Under the pieces are notes generated by a model. The model made no database searches. It was not told the DNA's origin and worked only from the letters and a program-made list of their open reading frames with translations. Source: an uncultured bacterium (GTDB lineage Bacteria; Bacteroidota; Bacteroidia; Bacteroidales; Bacteroidaceae). From it: DNA of 35,291 nt. Each line of letters begins with the position of its first letter. Within the stretch, counting starts at the first letter, position 1. This document shows positions 19,132 to 28,176 of this stretch, piece after piece. The stretch lies in contig CAJMSQ010000026.1 in assembly GCA_905216095.1 (NCBI GenBank), positions 1 through 35,291 of the forward strand. Direction: 5' to 3'. The translations under genes were made by a program, and so were the position numbers.

Positions 19132-22035
19132 TTACTCACTGTACCATTCGCCGTCGTCTCCGTCGATGGTTTCTTCCTCTTCCCCGCTGTTGATGCGGTC
19201 CAGTTCTTCGGGTGTGTATTCGTCCTCGTAATGTTGTTCCGGCGGCGTGTCCTGCATGTCAAGCGGAAGCTGGGGATTGAGTTTCATCGGTGCGAAGGTT
19301 TTGTCATAGAAAGCCTGATAGTCGTCAAAACTATACGTCGTACCGAGCAGTTCAAGGTTTTCGGCCGAGATGACAAACAGGCGTATGCCGCGCACTATCC
19401 CGGCCATGTCGGGCGAGGCGTGGAGTTGCTGTGCGTAGCTGTGGGCCTCGTCGAAAGAATTGAAGCCAGAAATCCGGAATTGCGTTATCTCAGGGTCGCG
19501 CAACTGTGCAATCTCGAAGTTGCGCACCATGAATCCGGTGAAGTTGAAGTGCGCCAGGTCGTACAACACCTGCCCGTCGTCGAGCGAGTCCGTGGGATAG
19601 GCCACAATACATACGAAAGGCGTGTTGCGTTCCGGCGAGAGCTGCCGTGCCTGTCCGCTTGCCGCCACGGCTGCATCGGCTCTGGCCGAGCGTCTCGACC
19701 AGAGCGAGCCGACATCGAAGCCGCCGGTTCCGATGATGCGGCCGCTTTCGATGCCTTTCACTATCAGTCCCGCCATTTCGCTCACGTCGCTTTCAGGATA
19801 GTCCTGCACCAGTTTCCGCAACTCCTCGGCAATGCTCTTTCCGTCGGCCTTGCCTATGCGGCTGAGGGCATGTACGAACATGAACTTCGGGCGGTTGGCA
19901 CCTGTAGGATACTTGTCGGTGGATATGGCATAGTTCCGCTCCACCGTATCCGCGTCACGCAGCCGGAAGGCCGCGTAAGTGGCGGTGTAAAGCGAGTCTT
20001 CCATCTGCTTGCCATAGCGGGCATTGTGTTCAAAGTCAGGGTCAGTGATTACCTTGGTCTGTGCATTGTCGGGATAATTGGCGGCCAGCAACCGGCGGAA
20101 CTCTTCCGCGCGTTCGGGTTTGCCCCATCTTGAGTACAGAAGGAAGAGCTGGTAATACACATCATCCATCTTCTCGAAGTCGGAATACTGCCTTTGCAAT
20201 CGTGTCAGCGTCTTCGCAGCCAGCGGGAAGTCTTCCAGTTTATCTTTTTCTATGAGTCCGGCATTGTAAAGTCCGTCCTTGATGATTTCGTCACTGGCCG
20301 CCTTTGCCTCGGGTGTAAAGGGAATCTGCTTCAGATAGTATTCGCGTGTATGCGGGTCGTCGGCCACCGAGTCGTTGGCGACTTCCGTTTCGGCGGCAAT
20401 GCTGTCCGTCGCTTCCTCCGCCCCGGCAATGGAATCCTCGGCCGCATAGTCGTACTCGTCGTCGGGAGCCGCCAGTACGGAACGGTTGGAACGGCGCCAG
20501 TTATCCTCGTTTTTTCTGTTTCCCCACTGTTTCCGGAAATCCTGTTTGCCCTGCATCACAATCATGGGATTATAGAAATACCACGATTTGTCCCTGCCTG
20601 TGGCCGGCGTCTGTGCGGCCGGGGTGTTCTGTCCCGTCCCACCGTCCTGTTGCGTGCGGGCCTCGGCAGCCGAGTCGGCACGTGCGCGCCGCTCTTCGGC
20701 CTCTTTCCGCTTCAGGGCCTCGATGACGCGGTCGATAGCCGCGTTGCGCTCTTTCTCATCCATGCGGGAAAGTTCCTGCAAGCTGTCCTGCAGATGGACG
20801 GCCGAGGTATATGGCACCAGCTCGTCGAGCACCTTCGAGCGGCGGGTAGCCTCTTCGTAGCTGTCATGCGTCTTGTCTATCAGTCCGATGGCCTCGCCGT
20901 AACAGCCCTGTGCCTTGTCATAACGCCCCGTTGCCCAATAAAGTTCGCCCAGGCGCAGCAGCAGGACGCCCTTCTCGACGCCTCCGCGTGTGCTGCCGGC
21001 ACGTCCGCGCTCGTAGGCCTGCACCGCCTGCGCCGTATCCCGCTGCGAGAGATAGATGTTGCCCAAGGCATAATAGACCTGGTCCAGGTAATCCTTGTTA
21101 TTGTCCGAGCGTGCCATCCTTTTCAACCGTCCCACCATTTTCCGGGCGGCGCTTCCTTCCGCGAGGGCCTCCGTCTGCCGGATGCGGGCGTTGAAAGACA
21201 ATTCGTAAGGCGGGTTCTGGCGGATACATTTCGCAAAGGCTGTATAGGCTTGTTGCCGGTGTCCGAGCGAGTTGTGCACCTGTCCGAGCAAGAAGTAAAG
21301 GCGTGCGCGCTGCAACTTGCGGCGTTCGCGTCGGGCCGTTCGTTCCAGATAAGGCAAAGCCTCTTCCGTCCGTCCCTGTCTGAGCAGCAGGTCGGCCATG
21401 GAAGCCTCTCCCTCGCGCAACAGCCGCTTGTCGGTCGTCCCGCGCTTCAGTTTGGAGAGCGCGTCCTCGGCATCGTAGAACCAATCCAGCTCCGCATAGC
21501 AACGGGCCAGCCATGCACGGGCCTCGGCCACGACCTTCGGTTCGGCGGCATAGTGTCTGGTGATGTAGGAGAAGGTGGAAGCCGCCTCGATGAAGTCACC
21601 TTTCCTGAACTGTGCCTGTCCCATGAGCAGCCATGCGTTCTTCAGGAACGGGTTAAACTCCTTCCTGCTCAGGTAAGCCTTCATCTTCGGCGATTTACTC
21701 TTGTTCCCGCTCACCACGGGCCGCCGTTTGATGGAGTGCAGGTGTATGGCTTTCTCACATTTGGTGATAGCTGTTTCAAAGTTGCCGGTACCAATTTTCG
21801 CCGTAGCCTCATTGCCTACGACGAAAAGGGGGATAAATTCCGTATAATTGTCCTTGTTGCCGTTTTCCTGTGCCAGACAGCCTTCTTTGAAGGCCTCGTT
21901 GCCGTTGAAGAAAGTATTGTAGCGTGCCGTGAACGAGTGCCAGAAGCGGCTGCCCGCCGTATTCTTTTTCGTAGAACAGGCAGTCGGCAACAAAAGGCAG
22001 ACACACATTATTATATATATATAGGTGCGTTTCAC
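19132..22035 (-). CDS. sprE: SprE/PorW-like TPR lipoprotein
   Basis: SprE/PorW is an outer-membrane lipoprotein with TPR repeats that supports the type IX secretion system in Flavobacterium and Porphyromonas. The 967-residue precursor has lipobox LPTAC (Cys20), then the family hallmark SRFWHSFTARYNTFFNGNEAFKEG. TPR-like helical repeats cover about 100-420. A low-complexity Ala/Glu-rich stretch (about 430-560) follows, then more TPRs (about 580-760) and a C-terminal domain ending in an acidic tail. It is the last gene of the aroA operon and overlaps the permease stop by 4 nt. Other T9SS core genes (gldKLMN, sov) are not in the window, so an active T9SS cannot be claimed. The SprE name is based on the N-terminal motif, length and architecture. 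Confidence 0.78.
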   Translation of the reverse strand: MKRTYIYIIMCVCLLLPTACSTKKNTAGSRFWHSFTARYNTFFNGNEAFKEGCLAQENGNKDNYTEFIPLFVVGNEATAKIGTGNFETAITKCEKAIHLHSIKRRPVVSGNKSKSPKMKAYLSRKEFNPFLKNAWLLMGQAQFRKGDFIEAASTFSYITRHYAAEPKVVAEARAWLARCYAELDWFYDAEDALSKLKRGTTDKRLLREGEASMADLLLRQGRTEEALPYLERTARRERRKLQRARLYFLLGQVHNSLGHRQQAYTAFAKCIRQNPPYELSFNARIRQTEALAEGSAARKMVGRLKRMARSDNNKDYLDQVYYALGNIYLSQRDTAQAVQAYERGRAGSTRGGVEKGVLLLRLGELYWATGRYDKAQGCYGEAIGLIDKTHDSYEEATRRSKVLDELVPYTSAVHLQDSLQELSRMDEKERNAAIDRVIEALKRKEAEERRARADSAAEARTQQDGGTGQNTPAAQTPATGRDKSWYFYNPMIVMQGKQDFRKQWGNRKNEDNWRRSNRSVLAAPDDEYDYAAEDSIAGAEEATDSIAAETEVANDSVADDPHTREYYLKQIPFTPEAKAASDEIIKDGLYNAGLIEKDKLEDFPLAAKTLTRLQRQYSDFEKMDDVYYQLFLLYSRWGKPERAEEFRRLLAANYPDNAQTKVITDPDFEHNARYGKQMEDSLYTATYAAFRLRDADTVERNYAISTDKYPTGANRPKFMFVHALSRIGKADGKSIAEELRKLVQDYPESDVSEMAGLIVKGIESGRIIGTGGFDVGSLWSRRSARADAAVAASGQARQLSPERNTPFVCIVAYPTDSLDDGQVLYDLAHFNFTGFMVRNFEIAQLRDPEITQFRISGFNSFDEAHSYAQQLHASPDMAGIVRGIRLFVISAENLELLGTTYSFDDYQAFYDKTFAPMKLNPQLPLDMQDTPPEQHYEDEYTPEELDRINSGEEEETIDGDDGEWYSE

Positions 22036-22859
22036 GATGACGGCAAGTTTATCTTATTCCAACGCGTCTGAAGCGTTTTTATTGCCTTGCAGGCGAAGAA
22101 TATGAGTATGGAAAACAGGATGATGCCCGCACCGCTCGGCACGTTGCACCAGTAGGAAAGCAGCAGACCGCCGACGCAGCCCGCGTAACCGATGCCCGCC
22201 GACGCAGCGGCCATGCTCCGGAACGTGCGGGTGTACAGTGAAGCCGTCATCTGAGGCACGGCCAGCAGCGAGACGACCAGCACGATGCCCACCATCCTGA
22301 GGCTCGCCACGACCGTCAGTGCGGTCAGCGCCGTCATGACGGTTTCCAGGCGGCGCACAGGCAGCCCCTGCGTCTTCGCAAAGTCGCGGTCGTAAGCCAC
22401 AACCGCTATGCAGTCCGAACAACAGGCGAAGAAGATGCCCGTGGCCAGCGTCAGCGCACCCACCACGACGATGTCCGTGCGCGTTATCGCCAGGATGTCG
22501 CCGAACAGATAGGCTTGCAGCTCGACCGTGAAGCCGGGAGTGAGATACGCGAACAGGATACCGACGCTCATGCCCAAGGTCCAGAGCATCGCCACGGCCG
22601 AATCCTCGCGCATCCTGCCGTGCCGGGTCAGCCGGTCTATGCCCAGTCCCGTGCCCAAGGCGAACAGGGTCGCGCCCAACAGGGGCGGGAATCCGAAGTA
22701 GGCGCTCAGGCCCACACCGCCCAGGGAGGCGTGCGCCATACCGCCGCCGGCGATGACCATGCGCCGTGTCACGACATACGTGCCCACCATGCCGCAGAGC
22801 AGACACGTGAGCAATCCTCCGATGAGTGCGTGTTGGAAAAAAGTATAGCCGAGTATCAT
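22032..22859 (-). CDS. ABC-3 family metal transporter permease (ZnuB/MntB-like)
   Basis: This is a membrane permease of the family that imports zinc, manganese or iron. The 275-residue protein has about eight hydrophobic segments and the family signatures GTYVVTRRMVIAGGGMAHASLGGVGL and RMVGIVLVVSLLAVPQMTA. The ATPase and solute-binding protein that would complete the importer are not adjacent, so they must be encoded elsewhere. It lies between a small membrane-anchored protein (4-nt gap) and sprE (4-nt overlap) in the aroA operon. The metal cannot be told from the sequence. Confidence 0.88.
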   Translation of the reverse strand: MILGYTFFQHALIGGLLTCLLCGMVGTYVVTRRMVIAGGGMAHASLGGVGLSAYFGFPPLLGATLFALGTGLGIDRLTRHGRMREDSAVAMLWTLGMSVGILFAYLTPGFTVELQAYLFGDILAITRTDIVVVGALTLATGIFFACCSDCIAVVAYDRDFAKTQGLPVRRLETVMTALTALTVVASLRMVGIVLVVSLLAVPQMTASLYTRTFRSMAAASAGIGYAGCVGGLLLSYWCNVPSGAGIILFSILIFFACKAIKTLQTRWNKINLPSS

Positions 22860-22863
22860 GCCG

Positions 22864-23319
22864 TCAGTTGCTTTTTGCGGTTTCCGCGACCGTGGGCTGT
22901 GCGTTCGCGGCTGCCCGTTCGCGCACTTCGGTCACAATCATCACCACCTCGTCCTTGAGCGCATCGGGAAGTTCCACGCCGCGCAGTTGCAGCGAGCGCA
23001 CCCATCCGGCCACCTCTTCGGCACGCATGGTGTAGAGAATCTCTTCAAAAGTTTCGACTTCCGCGGGCGAGTATCCGTCGGAAGGGCGTCCGCGGAAGGC
23101 GTCCAGTTCCTCGTCGTCGTAATATTCCACCTGCTTGCTCACACCGGCCAGCAGACTTTCCTTTTCGCACACTTCGTGCTGTCCGCAGCAGCCGTCGGGA
23201 CGCGGTTGCCGTACGGCCGGGACGTCGTTGCCCCGCTTGCGGTAGGCGCGTTCGCGCAACCAGCCCGCCGCGAGTGCCGCGACAAAAAGTACAACAAGTG
23301 CTGTCAGCAGTACGCTCAT
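22864..23319 (-). CDS. Uncharacterised membrane-anchored protein with CCGQHEVCE motif
   Basis: The 151-residue protein has one N-terminal membrane segment (about 3-20), a basic stretch, then DGCCGQHEVCEKESLL (Cys residues near 44, 45 and 51, with His48). An acidic/helical domain follows, with YYDDEELDAFRGR and YSPAEVETFEEILYTM. The CCGxHxxCE group could bind a metal or an Fe-S cluster, which would fit the adjacent metal permease, but that is inference. I do not recognise a named family. The start overlaps the aroA stop by 4 nt and the stop is 4 nt before the permease, so it is a true operon member. Confidence 0.82.
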   Translation of the reverse strand: MSVLLTALVVLFVAALAAGWLRERAYRKRGNDVPAVRQPRPDGCCGQHEVCEKESLLAGVSKQVEYYDDEELDAFRGRPSDGYSPAEVETFEEILYTMRAEEVAGWVRSLQLRGVELPDALKDEVVMIVTEVRERAAANAQPTVAETAKSN

Positions 23320-24581
23320 GGTTTCTCGTCTTCGTTACAAGGTCGGATGTCAGCCCCGATGCTGCGCAGGTCGTCCCAGAATGTCGGGTAAGACTTGCTG
23401 ACCACCTCGGGGCGGCGGATGCGGATGCTACCCGTGCGCAGGGCACAGGGGGCAAAGGCCATCGCCATGCGGTGGTCGTCGTAAGTGTCTATCGCCACCG
23501 GAGCGCCGGCCGGGCATTCCGCCTTCTTCCCGTCCCAGGCCATCGTCCGTGTGCCGGCATCCGTGACACAGCCCATCTTAGCCAGTTCCACGTGAAGGGC
23601 ATTGATGCGGTCGGTCTCCTTGATTTTCAGGCTCTGCAAGCCGTCAAAGGCAAACGGCCGGCCCTTCTGCGCGCAAGTCACCACCAGTGTCTGCGCCAGG
23701 TCGGGACAAGTCGTGAAATCTTCCTCCATGGCCCCCGTTTCGGGCCGCGCGCCGCTTTTGCCGATTACGGCTCCCGTCTCGTCGAACGTCGTGCTGACGC
23801 CCAGCCGCCCGAAGAGCCGGAAAGTTTCGCGGTCACCCTGTACGCTCTCCCTCCGCAGTCCGGGCAGTTCGATGCGCGCCGCAGGGTCGGCCGACAGGGC
23901 CACCATCTCGTACCAGTAGGAAGCCGCGCTCCAGTCGGGCTCCACGCGGAACGCCATGCCGCTCCGGTACGGCCGGGCCGCTACAACGATTTCGTTCCCG
24001 CCGTCCCACTCCGCGCAGGCACCATACTGTCGCATCAGTTCCAGCGTCATGTCGATGTAGGGCCGCGACACGATTTCACCTTTCAGGCGCAACCGCAGCC
24101 CTTCTTCGAGCACAGGACCGATCATCAGCAGGGCCGAGATGTACTGCGAGCTGACATCGGCGGGCAGTTCCAGCACACCGCCGTGCAGACGCCGCCCTTC
24201 GACGCGCAGGGGCGGATACCCCGTTTCGCCTATGTATGCAATGTCGGCGCCGAGACTGCGCAGGGCGTCCACCAGCACCGCTATGGGCCGCTGGCGCATG
24301 CGCGCGGTACCGGTGATGACATGCCGGCCCGGAACGGCCGAGAAGTAGGCGGTGGCAAAGCGCATGGCGGTTCCGGCGGCCATGATGTCGATAACGTCTT
24401 CCTGCAACTCGAGGGCGCGGCGCAGGACGCGCGTGTCGTCGCAGTCGGAAAGGCCTTCCGTCCGGCAACCGCCCGCCAGGGCGGAAATGATGAGGGCGCG
24501 CGCCGAAATACTTTTCGAGGCAGGTAACATGATGCGTCCGCGCAGTTGTTGCGGAAAGCGGATTTCGTAGGTCTGACTCAT
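23316..24581 (-). CDS. aroA: 3-phosphoshikimate 1-carboxyvinyltransferase (EPSP synthase)
   Basis: This shikimate-pathway enzyme joins PEP to shikimate-3-phosphate to make EPSP. The 421-residue protein has LPASKSISARALI (substrate-binding Lys23 and Ser24) and GTAMRFATAYFS in place of the usual GNAGTAMRPL. TARMRQRPI, LKIKETDRI and the C-terminal DDHRMAMAFAP are also present. The reading frame is open 72 codons further upstream, but ATG 24581 gives the expected N-terminus (MSQTYEIRF) and length and sits just after a -7 element. It is the first gene of the four-gene operon ending in sprE. Confidence 0.94.
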   Translation of the reverse strand: MSQTYEIRFPQQLRGRIMLPASKSISARALIISALAGGCRTEGLSDCDDTRVLRRALELQEDVIDIMAAGTAMRFATAYFSAVPGRHVITGTARMRQRPIAVLVDALRSLGADIAYIGETGYPPLRVEGRRLHGGVLELPADVSSQYISALLMIGPVLEEGLRLRLKGEIVSRPYIDMTLELMRQYGACAEWDGGNEIVVAARPYRSGMAFRVEPDWSAASYWYEMVALSADPAARIELPGLRRESVQGDRETFRLFGRLGVSTTFDETGAVIGKSGARPETGAMEEDFTTCPDLAQTLVVTCAQKGRPFAFDGLQSLKIKETDRINALHVELAKMGCVTDAGTRTMAWDGKKAECPAGAPVAIDTYDDHRMAMAFAPCALRTGSIRIRRPEVVSKSYPTFWDDLRSIGADIRPCNEDEKP

Positions 24582-24602
24582 GGGGTAGAACTTTTCAAAG
24601 AG

Positions 24603-24610
24603 CAAAAATA
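24603..24610 (-). promoter_or_regulatory. -7 element of the aroA operon
   Basis: TATTTTTG on the minus strand, 21 nt upstream of the aroA ATG. No clear -33 TTTG is seen at the expected distance. Confidence 0.5.
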
Positions 24611-24715
24611 CGATATTTTTTCGACACCTGCGCGCCGCTTTCCCGCCAATACACCTATTTATATATATAAGGAAAGGCCGCGCGGTGGATTTTGTGCGGT
24701 CACGCCCCATATCCG

Positions 24716-24750
24716 GTTTCCCGGAAGCACCTTCTGACACCCCGGGAAAC
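24716..24750. repeat. GTTTCCCGG / CCGGGAAAC inverted repeat
   Basis: A 9-bp perfect inverted repeat (24716-24724 with 24742-24750) with a 17-nt loop lies just ahead of array B. The other arrays have a related GTTTC/GAAAC dyad in the corresponding position. Confidence 0.6.
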
Positions 24751-24786
24751 ACCCTTTGTAACTCACTGATACTCATATACCGAAAT

Positions 24787-24864
24787 TTACATGGCATGTA
24801 GGAAAAACTATCCCTATCTTAGTTTGAACTACAAGCCATGTAGTTTTTCTTAGATGCCATGTAG
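24787..24864 (+). repeat. Phased CTACATG/CATGTAG array B
   Basis: Four 15-bp units start at 24787, 24808, 24829 and 24850, exactly 21 bp apart: TTACATGGCATGTAG, CTATCCCTATCTTAG, CTACAAGCCATGTAG and TTAGATGCCATGTAG. The 6-nt spacers are GAAAAA, TTTGAA and TTTTTC. Units 2-4 match units 1-3 of array C in order and orientation. The array lies between the divergent aroA and lolD-like genes. I see nothing else definite in 24865-25009. Confidence 0.8.
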
Positions 24865-25009
24865 TTTCAGGGAGGTAAGATGCAGGTGAAAGGATGCCCC
24901 GGTTTCGTTTCCGTGAAAAGGGCTTCGCGGGGTACGGCCGCAGGATGGTTTTTCATGCCCCGGTTTTAGTTTTTCGCGGCCCGCGGTGCCTCGCTCCGAA
25001 AAAATATCG

Positions 25010-25017
25010 TAAGTTTG
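25010..25017 (+). promoter_or_regulatory. -7 element of the lolD-like gene
   Basis: TAAGTTTG lies 8 nt before the ATG at 25026, so the transcript leader would be only a few nucleotides. The -33 half is not clear. Confidence 0.55.
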
Positions 25018-25025
25018 CATTTGCT

Positions 25026-25742
25026 ATGATAAAAATCGAAGGCATACGCAAGTCCTTTGACCGTCTTGAGGTACTCAAAGGCATAGACTTACATATACGC
25101 GAGCGCGAGGTGGTGAGCATCGTCGGTCCCAGCGGGGCGGGAAAGACCACCCTGCTGCAAGTGATGGGCACGCTCTACCGGCCCGACGCCGGAAGCCTTG
25201 TTGTGGACGGCGAGGACGTCCTGCGGCTCAACAGCCGGCGGCTGGCACGCTTCAGGAACGAGCACATCGGTTTTGTGTTCCAGTTTCATCAGCTCCTGCC
25301 CGAATTCACTGCCGGCGAGAACGTCATGATTCCCGCGCTCATAGCACGCCGCAACAAGTCGGAGGCACGCAGGCGCGCGGCCGAACTGCTGGAGTACATG
25401 GGACTGGCCGACCGCATCGGCCACAAGCCGGCCGAACTCTCGGGAGGCGAGAAACAGCGCGTCGCCGTGGCGCGTGCGCTGATGAACAATCCCGCCGTGG
25501 TCCTGGCAGACGAGCCTTCGGGCAGCCTCGACAGCCGTAACAAAGCCGAACTGCACCAATTGTTCTTCGACCTCCGCGACCGGTTCGGGCAGACCTTCGT
25601 CATCGTCACCCACGACGAGGAACTCGCACGGCTGACCGACCGCACCATTCACCTTGTGGACGGACGTGTGAGCGACGACACGGCGGAAAAGGAAACCGCG
25701 ACGGTACAAAGCGCCGACGGACAAGCCACAACAAACGACTGA
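25026..25742 (+). CDS. lolD: ABC transporter ATPase, LolD-like
   Basis: This is an ATPase of the LolD/MacB group, which in LolCDE releases outer-membrane lipoproteins from the inner membrane. The 238-residue protein has Walker [10 protein letters not shown] (34-42), a Q-loop at [19 protein letters not shown], and the signature LSGGEKQR (138-145). Walker B is [12 protein letters not shown], with catalytic Glu163, and the switch His is His196 in VTHDEE. The [11 protein letters not shown] and GSLDS details favour LolD. Start ATG 25026 (MIKIEGI) was chosen over the longer open frame because the upstream codons overlap the promoter. No LolC/E permease is adjacent. The next gene begins 6 nt later. 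Confidence 0.87.
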   Translation: MIKIEGIRKSFDRLEVLKGIDLHIREREVVSIVGPSGAGKTTLLQVMGTLYRPDAGSLVVDGEDVLRLNSRRLARFRNEHIGFVFQFHQLLPEFTAGENVMIPALIARRNKSEARRRAAELLEYMGLADRIGHKPAELSGGEKQRVAVARALMNNPAVVLADEPSGSLDSRNKAELHQLFFDLRDRFGQTFVIVTHDEELARLTDRTIHLVDGRVSDDTAEKETATVQSADGQATTND

Positions 25743-25748
25743 CATGCC

Positions 25749-26678
25749 ATGACGAAAGATTTTTCAGACAACAACCAACCGCAAGACGAGGGCCGCGCCA
25801 TGCCCCGCCTGCGTCTCGGCGACTGGAACGACCTTGCCATAACACGGTTCAGCGACCACGGCGCCTATCTCGACGGCGGAGAAGTGGGCGAGATACTCAT
25901 GCCCAACGCTTACACGGACAAAGGGATGCGCACCGGCGACGTGCTGACCGTTTTCGTCTATCTCGACCAACAGGAGCGCCTTGTCGCCACCACCGAAAAG
26001 CCTTTGGCGCGGGTGGGTGACTTCGCTTTCCTGCGCGTGGCCTGGGTGAACGAGTACGGAGCCTTCATGGACTGGGGACTGATGAAAGACCTGTTCGTCC
26101 CTTTCCGCGAACAAAAGATGCAGATGCAGCAGGGAAAGTCCTACATCGTGCACGTCCACATCGACGAAGAGACCCGCCGCATCGTCGCATCCGCCAAGGT
26201 GGAACGATGGCTCTGCCCGGCACGGACGGCCGACTACTATCGCGGTCGCGAGGTGGAACTGCTTGTGCAGCAGAAAACGCCGCTCGGCTTCAAGGTCATC
26301 GTGGACAACGCCTGCCCGGGCCTGCTGTACGACGACCAGATATTCGGCCGCGAGCCACATACCGGCGACCGGCTGACGGGTTGCGTGGTGAACGTACGGC
26401 CCGACGGCAAGCTTGATGTGTCGATGCAACGGATAGGGAAAAGTCGCTTCCGCGATTTCGCCGACGTGCTGCTGGAAGAACTGGAACAGGCCGGGGGCGA
26501 GCTGCCCTTCACCGATGCCAGCAGCCCCGAAGACATATCCGCACGATTCGGAGTGAGCAAGAAGACATTCAAAAGAGCGCTCGGAACACTCTATCGCGCC
26601 CGTCGCGTGGAACTGTCAGACCGGTCCGTACGGCTGACCGCCACGAAAAGCAAAAAAAAATTTGAAAAAAATCAATGA
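25749..26678 (+). CDS. CvfB-like S1 RNA-binding protein
   Basis: This family (CvfB/YitL) has tandem S1-like RNA-binding domains and a C-terminal winged helix, and affects virulence-gene expression in Staphylococcus. The 309-residue protein shows ITRFSDHGAYLDGGEVGEILMP (first S1-like fold) and VAWVNEYGAFMDWGLMKDLFVPFREQ (second). A third segment is GFKVIVDNACPGLLYDDQIF, followed by VRPDGKLDVSMQ. The C-terminal winged helix is FGVSKKTFKRALGTLYRARRVEL. It ends in a Lys-rich tail. It probably forms a two-gene unit with the lolD-like gene. The RNA target is unknown. Confidence 0.88.
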   Translation: MTKDFSDNNQPQDEGRAMPRLRLGDWNDLAITRFSDHGAYLDGGEVGEILMPNAYTDKGMRTGDVLTVFVYLDQQERLVATTEKPLARVGDFAFLRVAWVNEYGAFMDWGLMKDLFVPFREQKMQMQQGKSYIVHVHIDEETRRIVASAKVERWLCPARTADYYRGREVELLVQQKTPLGFKVIVDNACPGLLYDDQIFGREPHTGDRLTGCVVNVRPDGKLDVSMQRIGKSRFRDFADVLLEELEQAGGELPFTDASSPEDISARFGVSKKTFKRALGTLYRARRVELSDRSVRLTATKSKKKFEKNQ

Positions 26679-26681
26679 TGT

Positions 26682-26712
26682 TTTGCTTTGTAAAAAAAAC
26701 TTTATATCTTTG
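26682..26712 (+). promoter_or_regulatory. Consensus promoter of a probable small RNA
   Basis: TTTG (26682-26685), 19 nt, TATCTTTG (26705-26712): a full consensus beginning 3 nt after the end of the CvfB-like gene. No open reading frame of note follows on this strand before asd, which is convergent. Confidence 0.75.
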
Positions 26713-26717
26713 CAACA

Positions 26718-26800
26718 TCAAAATCGGAGAATAGTTTTTTCATCTCTATATAAGTTCTGTGAAGCAAGCTTTCGTCGTGAGACGCGGGCTTGCATTTTTT
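26718..26800 (+). ncRNA. Candidate small RNA (about 83 nt)
   Basis: A transcript from the consensus promoter at 26682-26712 would begin near 26718 and end at an intrinsic terminator: GCAAGC (26764-26769) pairs with GCTTGC (26788-26793), with an inner GTC/GAC pairing, followed by ATTTTTT. The body before the terminator is A/T-rich and contrasts with the GC-rich surroundings. I do not recognise a known RNA family. It could instead be a leaderless remnant or simply a read-through control site between convergent genes. Confidence 0.6.
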
Positions 26801-26862
26801 ATAACCGGTCTTCCACCACCGCCAACCGCACACCCGGAAATTCTTGATACCGGGCCGCGGCC

Positions 26863-26893
26863 ACGAAAAAGGGACGGCCTCATGCCATCCCCG
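26863..26893 (-). terminator. Terminator of asd
   Basis: On the minus strand, GGGGATGGC pairs with GCCGTCCC (one G-U pair) around a short loop and is followed by TTTTTC. It lies about 40 nt past the asd stop codon. Confidence 0.75.
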
Positions 26894-26931
26894 TACTTTC
26901 ATTGATAAAAGAGCCTTGTAGTGTTTCTTTC

Positions 26932-27942
26932 TTACTTCACATTGCCCACCTTCACAAGGTATTCGGCAATCTGAACGGCATTGAGCGCGGCGCCCTTGCG
27001 TATCTGGTCGCTCACAAGCCAGAAGGTCAGACCATTGGGATTGGCCAAATCCTTACGGATACGGCCTACGTAAACATCATCCTTACCGGCGAGGAACAGG
27101 GGCATGGGATATTCCTTTGCGGCAGGGTTGTCCATGAGCGTAAGTCCCTCACCGGCGGCGATGGCCTCGCGGGCCTCCTCCACAGATATGGGGCGCTCGG
27201 TTTCTATCCACACGCTCTCGCTGTGCGAACGCAGCGAAGGAACACGCACGCACATGGCCGACGTCTCGATGTCGGAGTGCATGATTTTTTTCGTCTCGTA
27301 ATACATCTTCATCTCCTCTTTTGTGTATCCGTTGTCCTGGAATACGTCAATCTGAGGGATGACATTGAAGGCCAACTGGTAGGCAAATTTCTCGACCGTC
27401 ACGGGTTCGCCGGCCAAGACCTGGCGATATTGTTCGTACAACTCGTCCATGGCGGCCTGTCCCGCACCGCTGGCGGCCTGATAGGAGCTGATGTGCACGC
27501 GCTTGATGTGACTGATGCGCTCGAAAGCCTTGAGCGCCACAACCATCATGATTGTCGTGCAGTTGGGGTTGGCGATAATGCCGCGCGGACGCTGCAGAGC
27601 GTCTTCGGCATTGCACTCGGGAACGACCAAGGGCACATCCTCGTCCATGCGGAAGGCCGACGAGTTGTCGATCATGACTGCTCCGAACTTCGTGATGTCG
27701 GCCGCGTACTCCTTGGAGACACCTGCGCCGGCCGAGGTGAAGGCCACGTCCACATCCTTGAAGTCATCGCCGTGCTTGAGGAGTTGTACGGTGTACTCCT
27801 TGCCTTTGAACTCGTACTTGGTGCCGGCACTGCGCGCCGAACCGAAGAGCAGGAGGTTGTCGATGGGGAAATCGCGTTCGGCCAATACGCGGAGAAATTC
27901 CTGGCCCACGGCGCCGCTGGCGCCAACGATAGCTACGTTCAT
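26932..27942 (-). CDS. asd: Aspartate-semialdehyde dehydrogenase
   Basis: This enzyme reduces aspartyl phosphate to aspartate semialdehyde, the branch point to lysine/DAP, threonine and methionine. The 336-residue protein starts [13 protein letters not shown] (NADP-binding glycine loop, residues 7-13). It contains the phosphate-binding NSSAFRMD and the catalytic Cys128 in [17 protein letters not shown] and [15 protein letters not shown] follow. The reading frame is open upstream, but Met 27942 gives the family N-terminus and the normal length. It is monocistronic, with a promoter element at 28012-28019 and its own terminator. Confidence 0.95.
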   Translation of the reverse strand: MNVAIVGASGAVGQEFLRVLAERDFPIDNLLLFGSARSAGTKYEFKGKEYTVQLLKHGDDFKDVDVAFTSAGAGVSKEYAADITKFGAVMIDNSSAFRMDEDVPLVVPECNAEDALQRPRGIIANPNCTTIMMVVALKAFERISHIKRVHISSYQAASGAGQAAMDELYEQYRQVLAGEPVTVEKFAYQLAFNVIPQIDVFQDNGYTKEEMKMYYETKKIMHSDIETSAMCVRVPSLRSHSESVWIETERPISVEEAREAIAAGEGLTLMDNPAAKEYPMPLFLAGKDDVYVGRIRKDLANPNGLTFWLVSDQIRKGAALNAVQIAEYLVKVGNVK

Positions 27943-28011
27943 GTCTATATGCGTTTTATTGTTTTCGGTATGTGCGGGGACAACGCGCTCACCGCATTGT
28001 CTTCCGAGTTG

Positions 28012-28019
28012 CAAAAGTA
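28012..28019 (-). promoter_or_regulatory. -7 element of asd
   Basis: TACTTTTG on the minus strand, about 70 nt upstream of the asd ATG. An AT-rich TTGTTTAC stretch lies roughly 19 nt further upstream as a weak -33 match. Confidence 0.55.
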
Positions 28020-28176
28020 CTACTTTTTCCCAACTTGTAAACAATAATGACGAAAATATGAGAATTTGAGACCGGAACCGTCCCGAAAAGCGGCAAAAAG
28101 CAATCCGCAGACGGCAAAAACGGGCAAACCGCCGCCCGTCACGGGGAAAGACGCGACGGAATTCGTGTTTTTTTCG

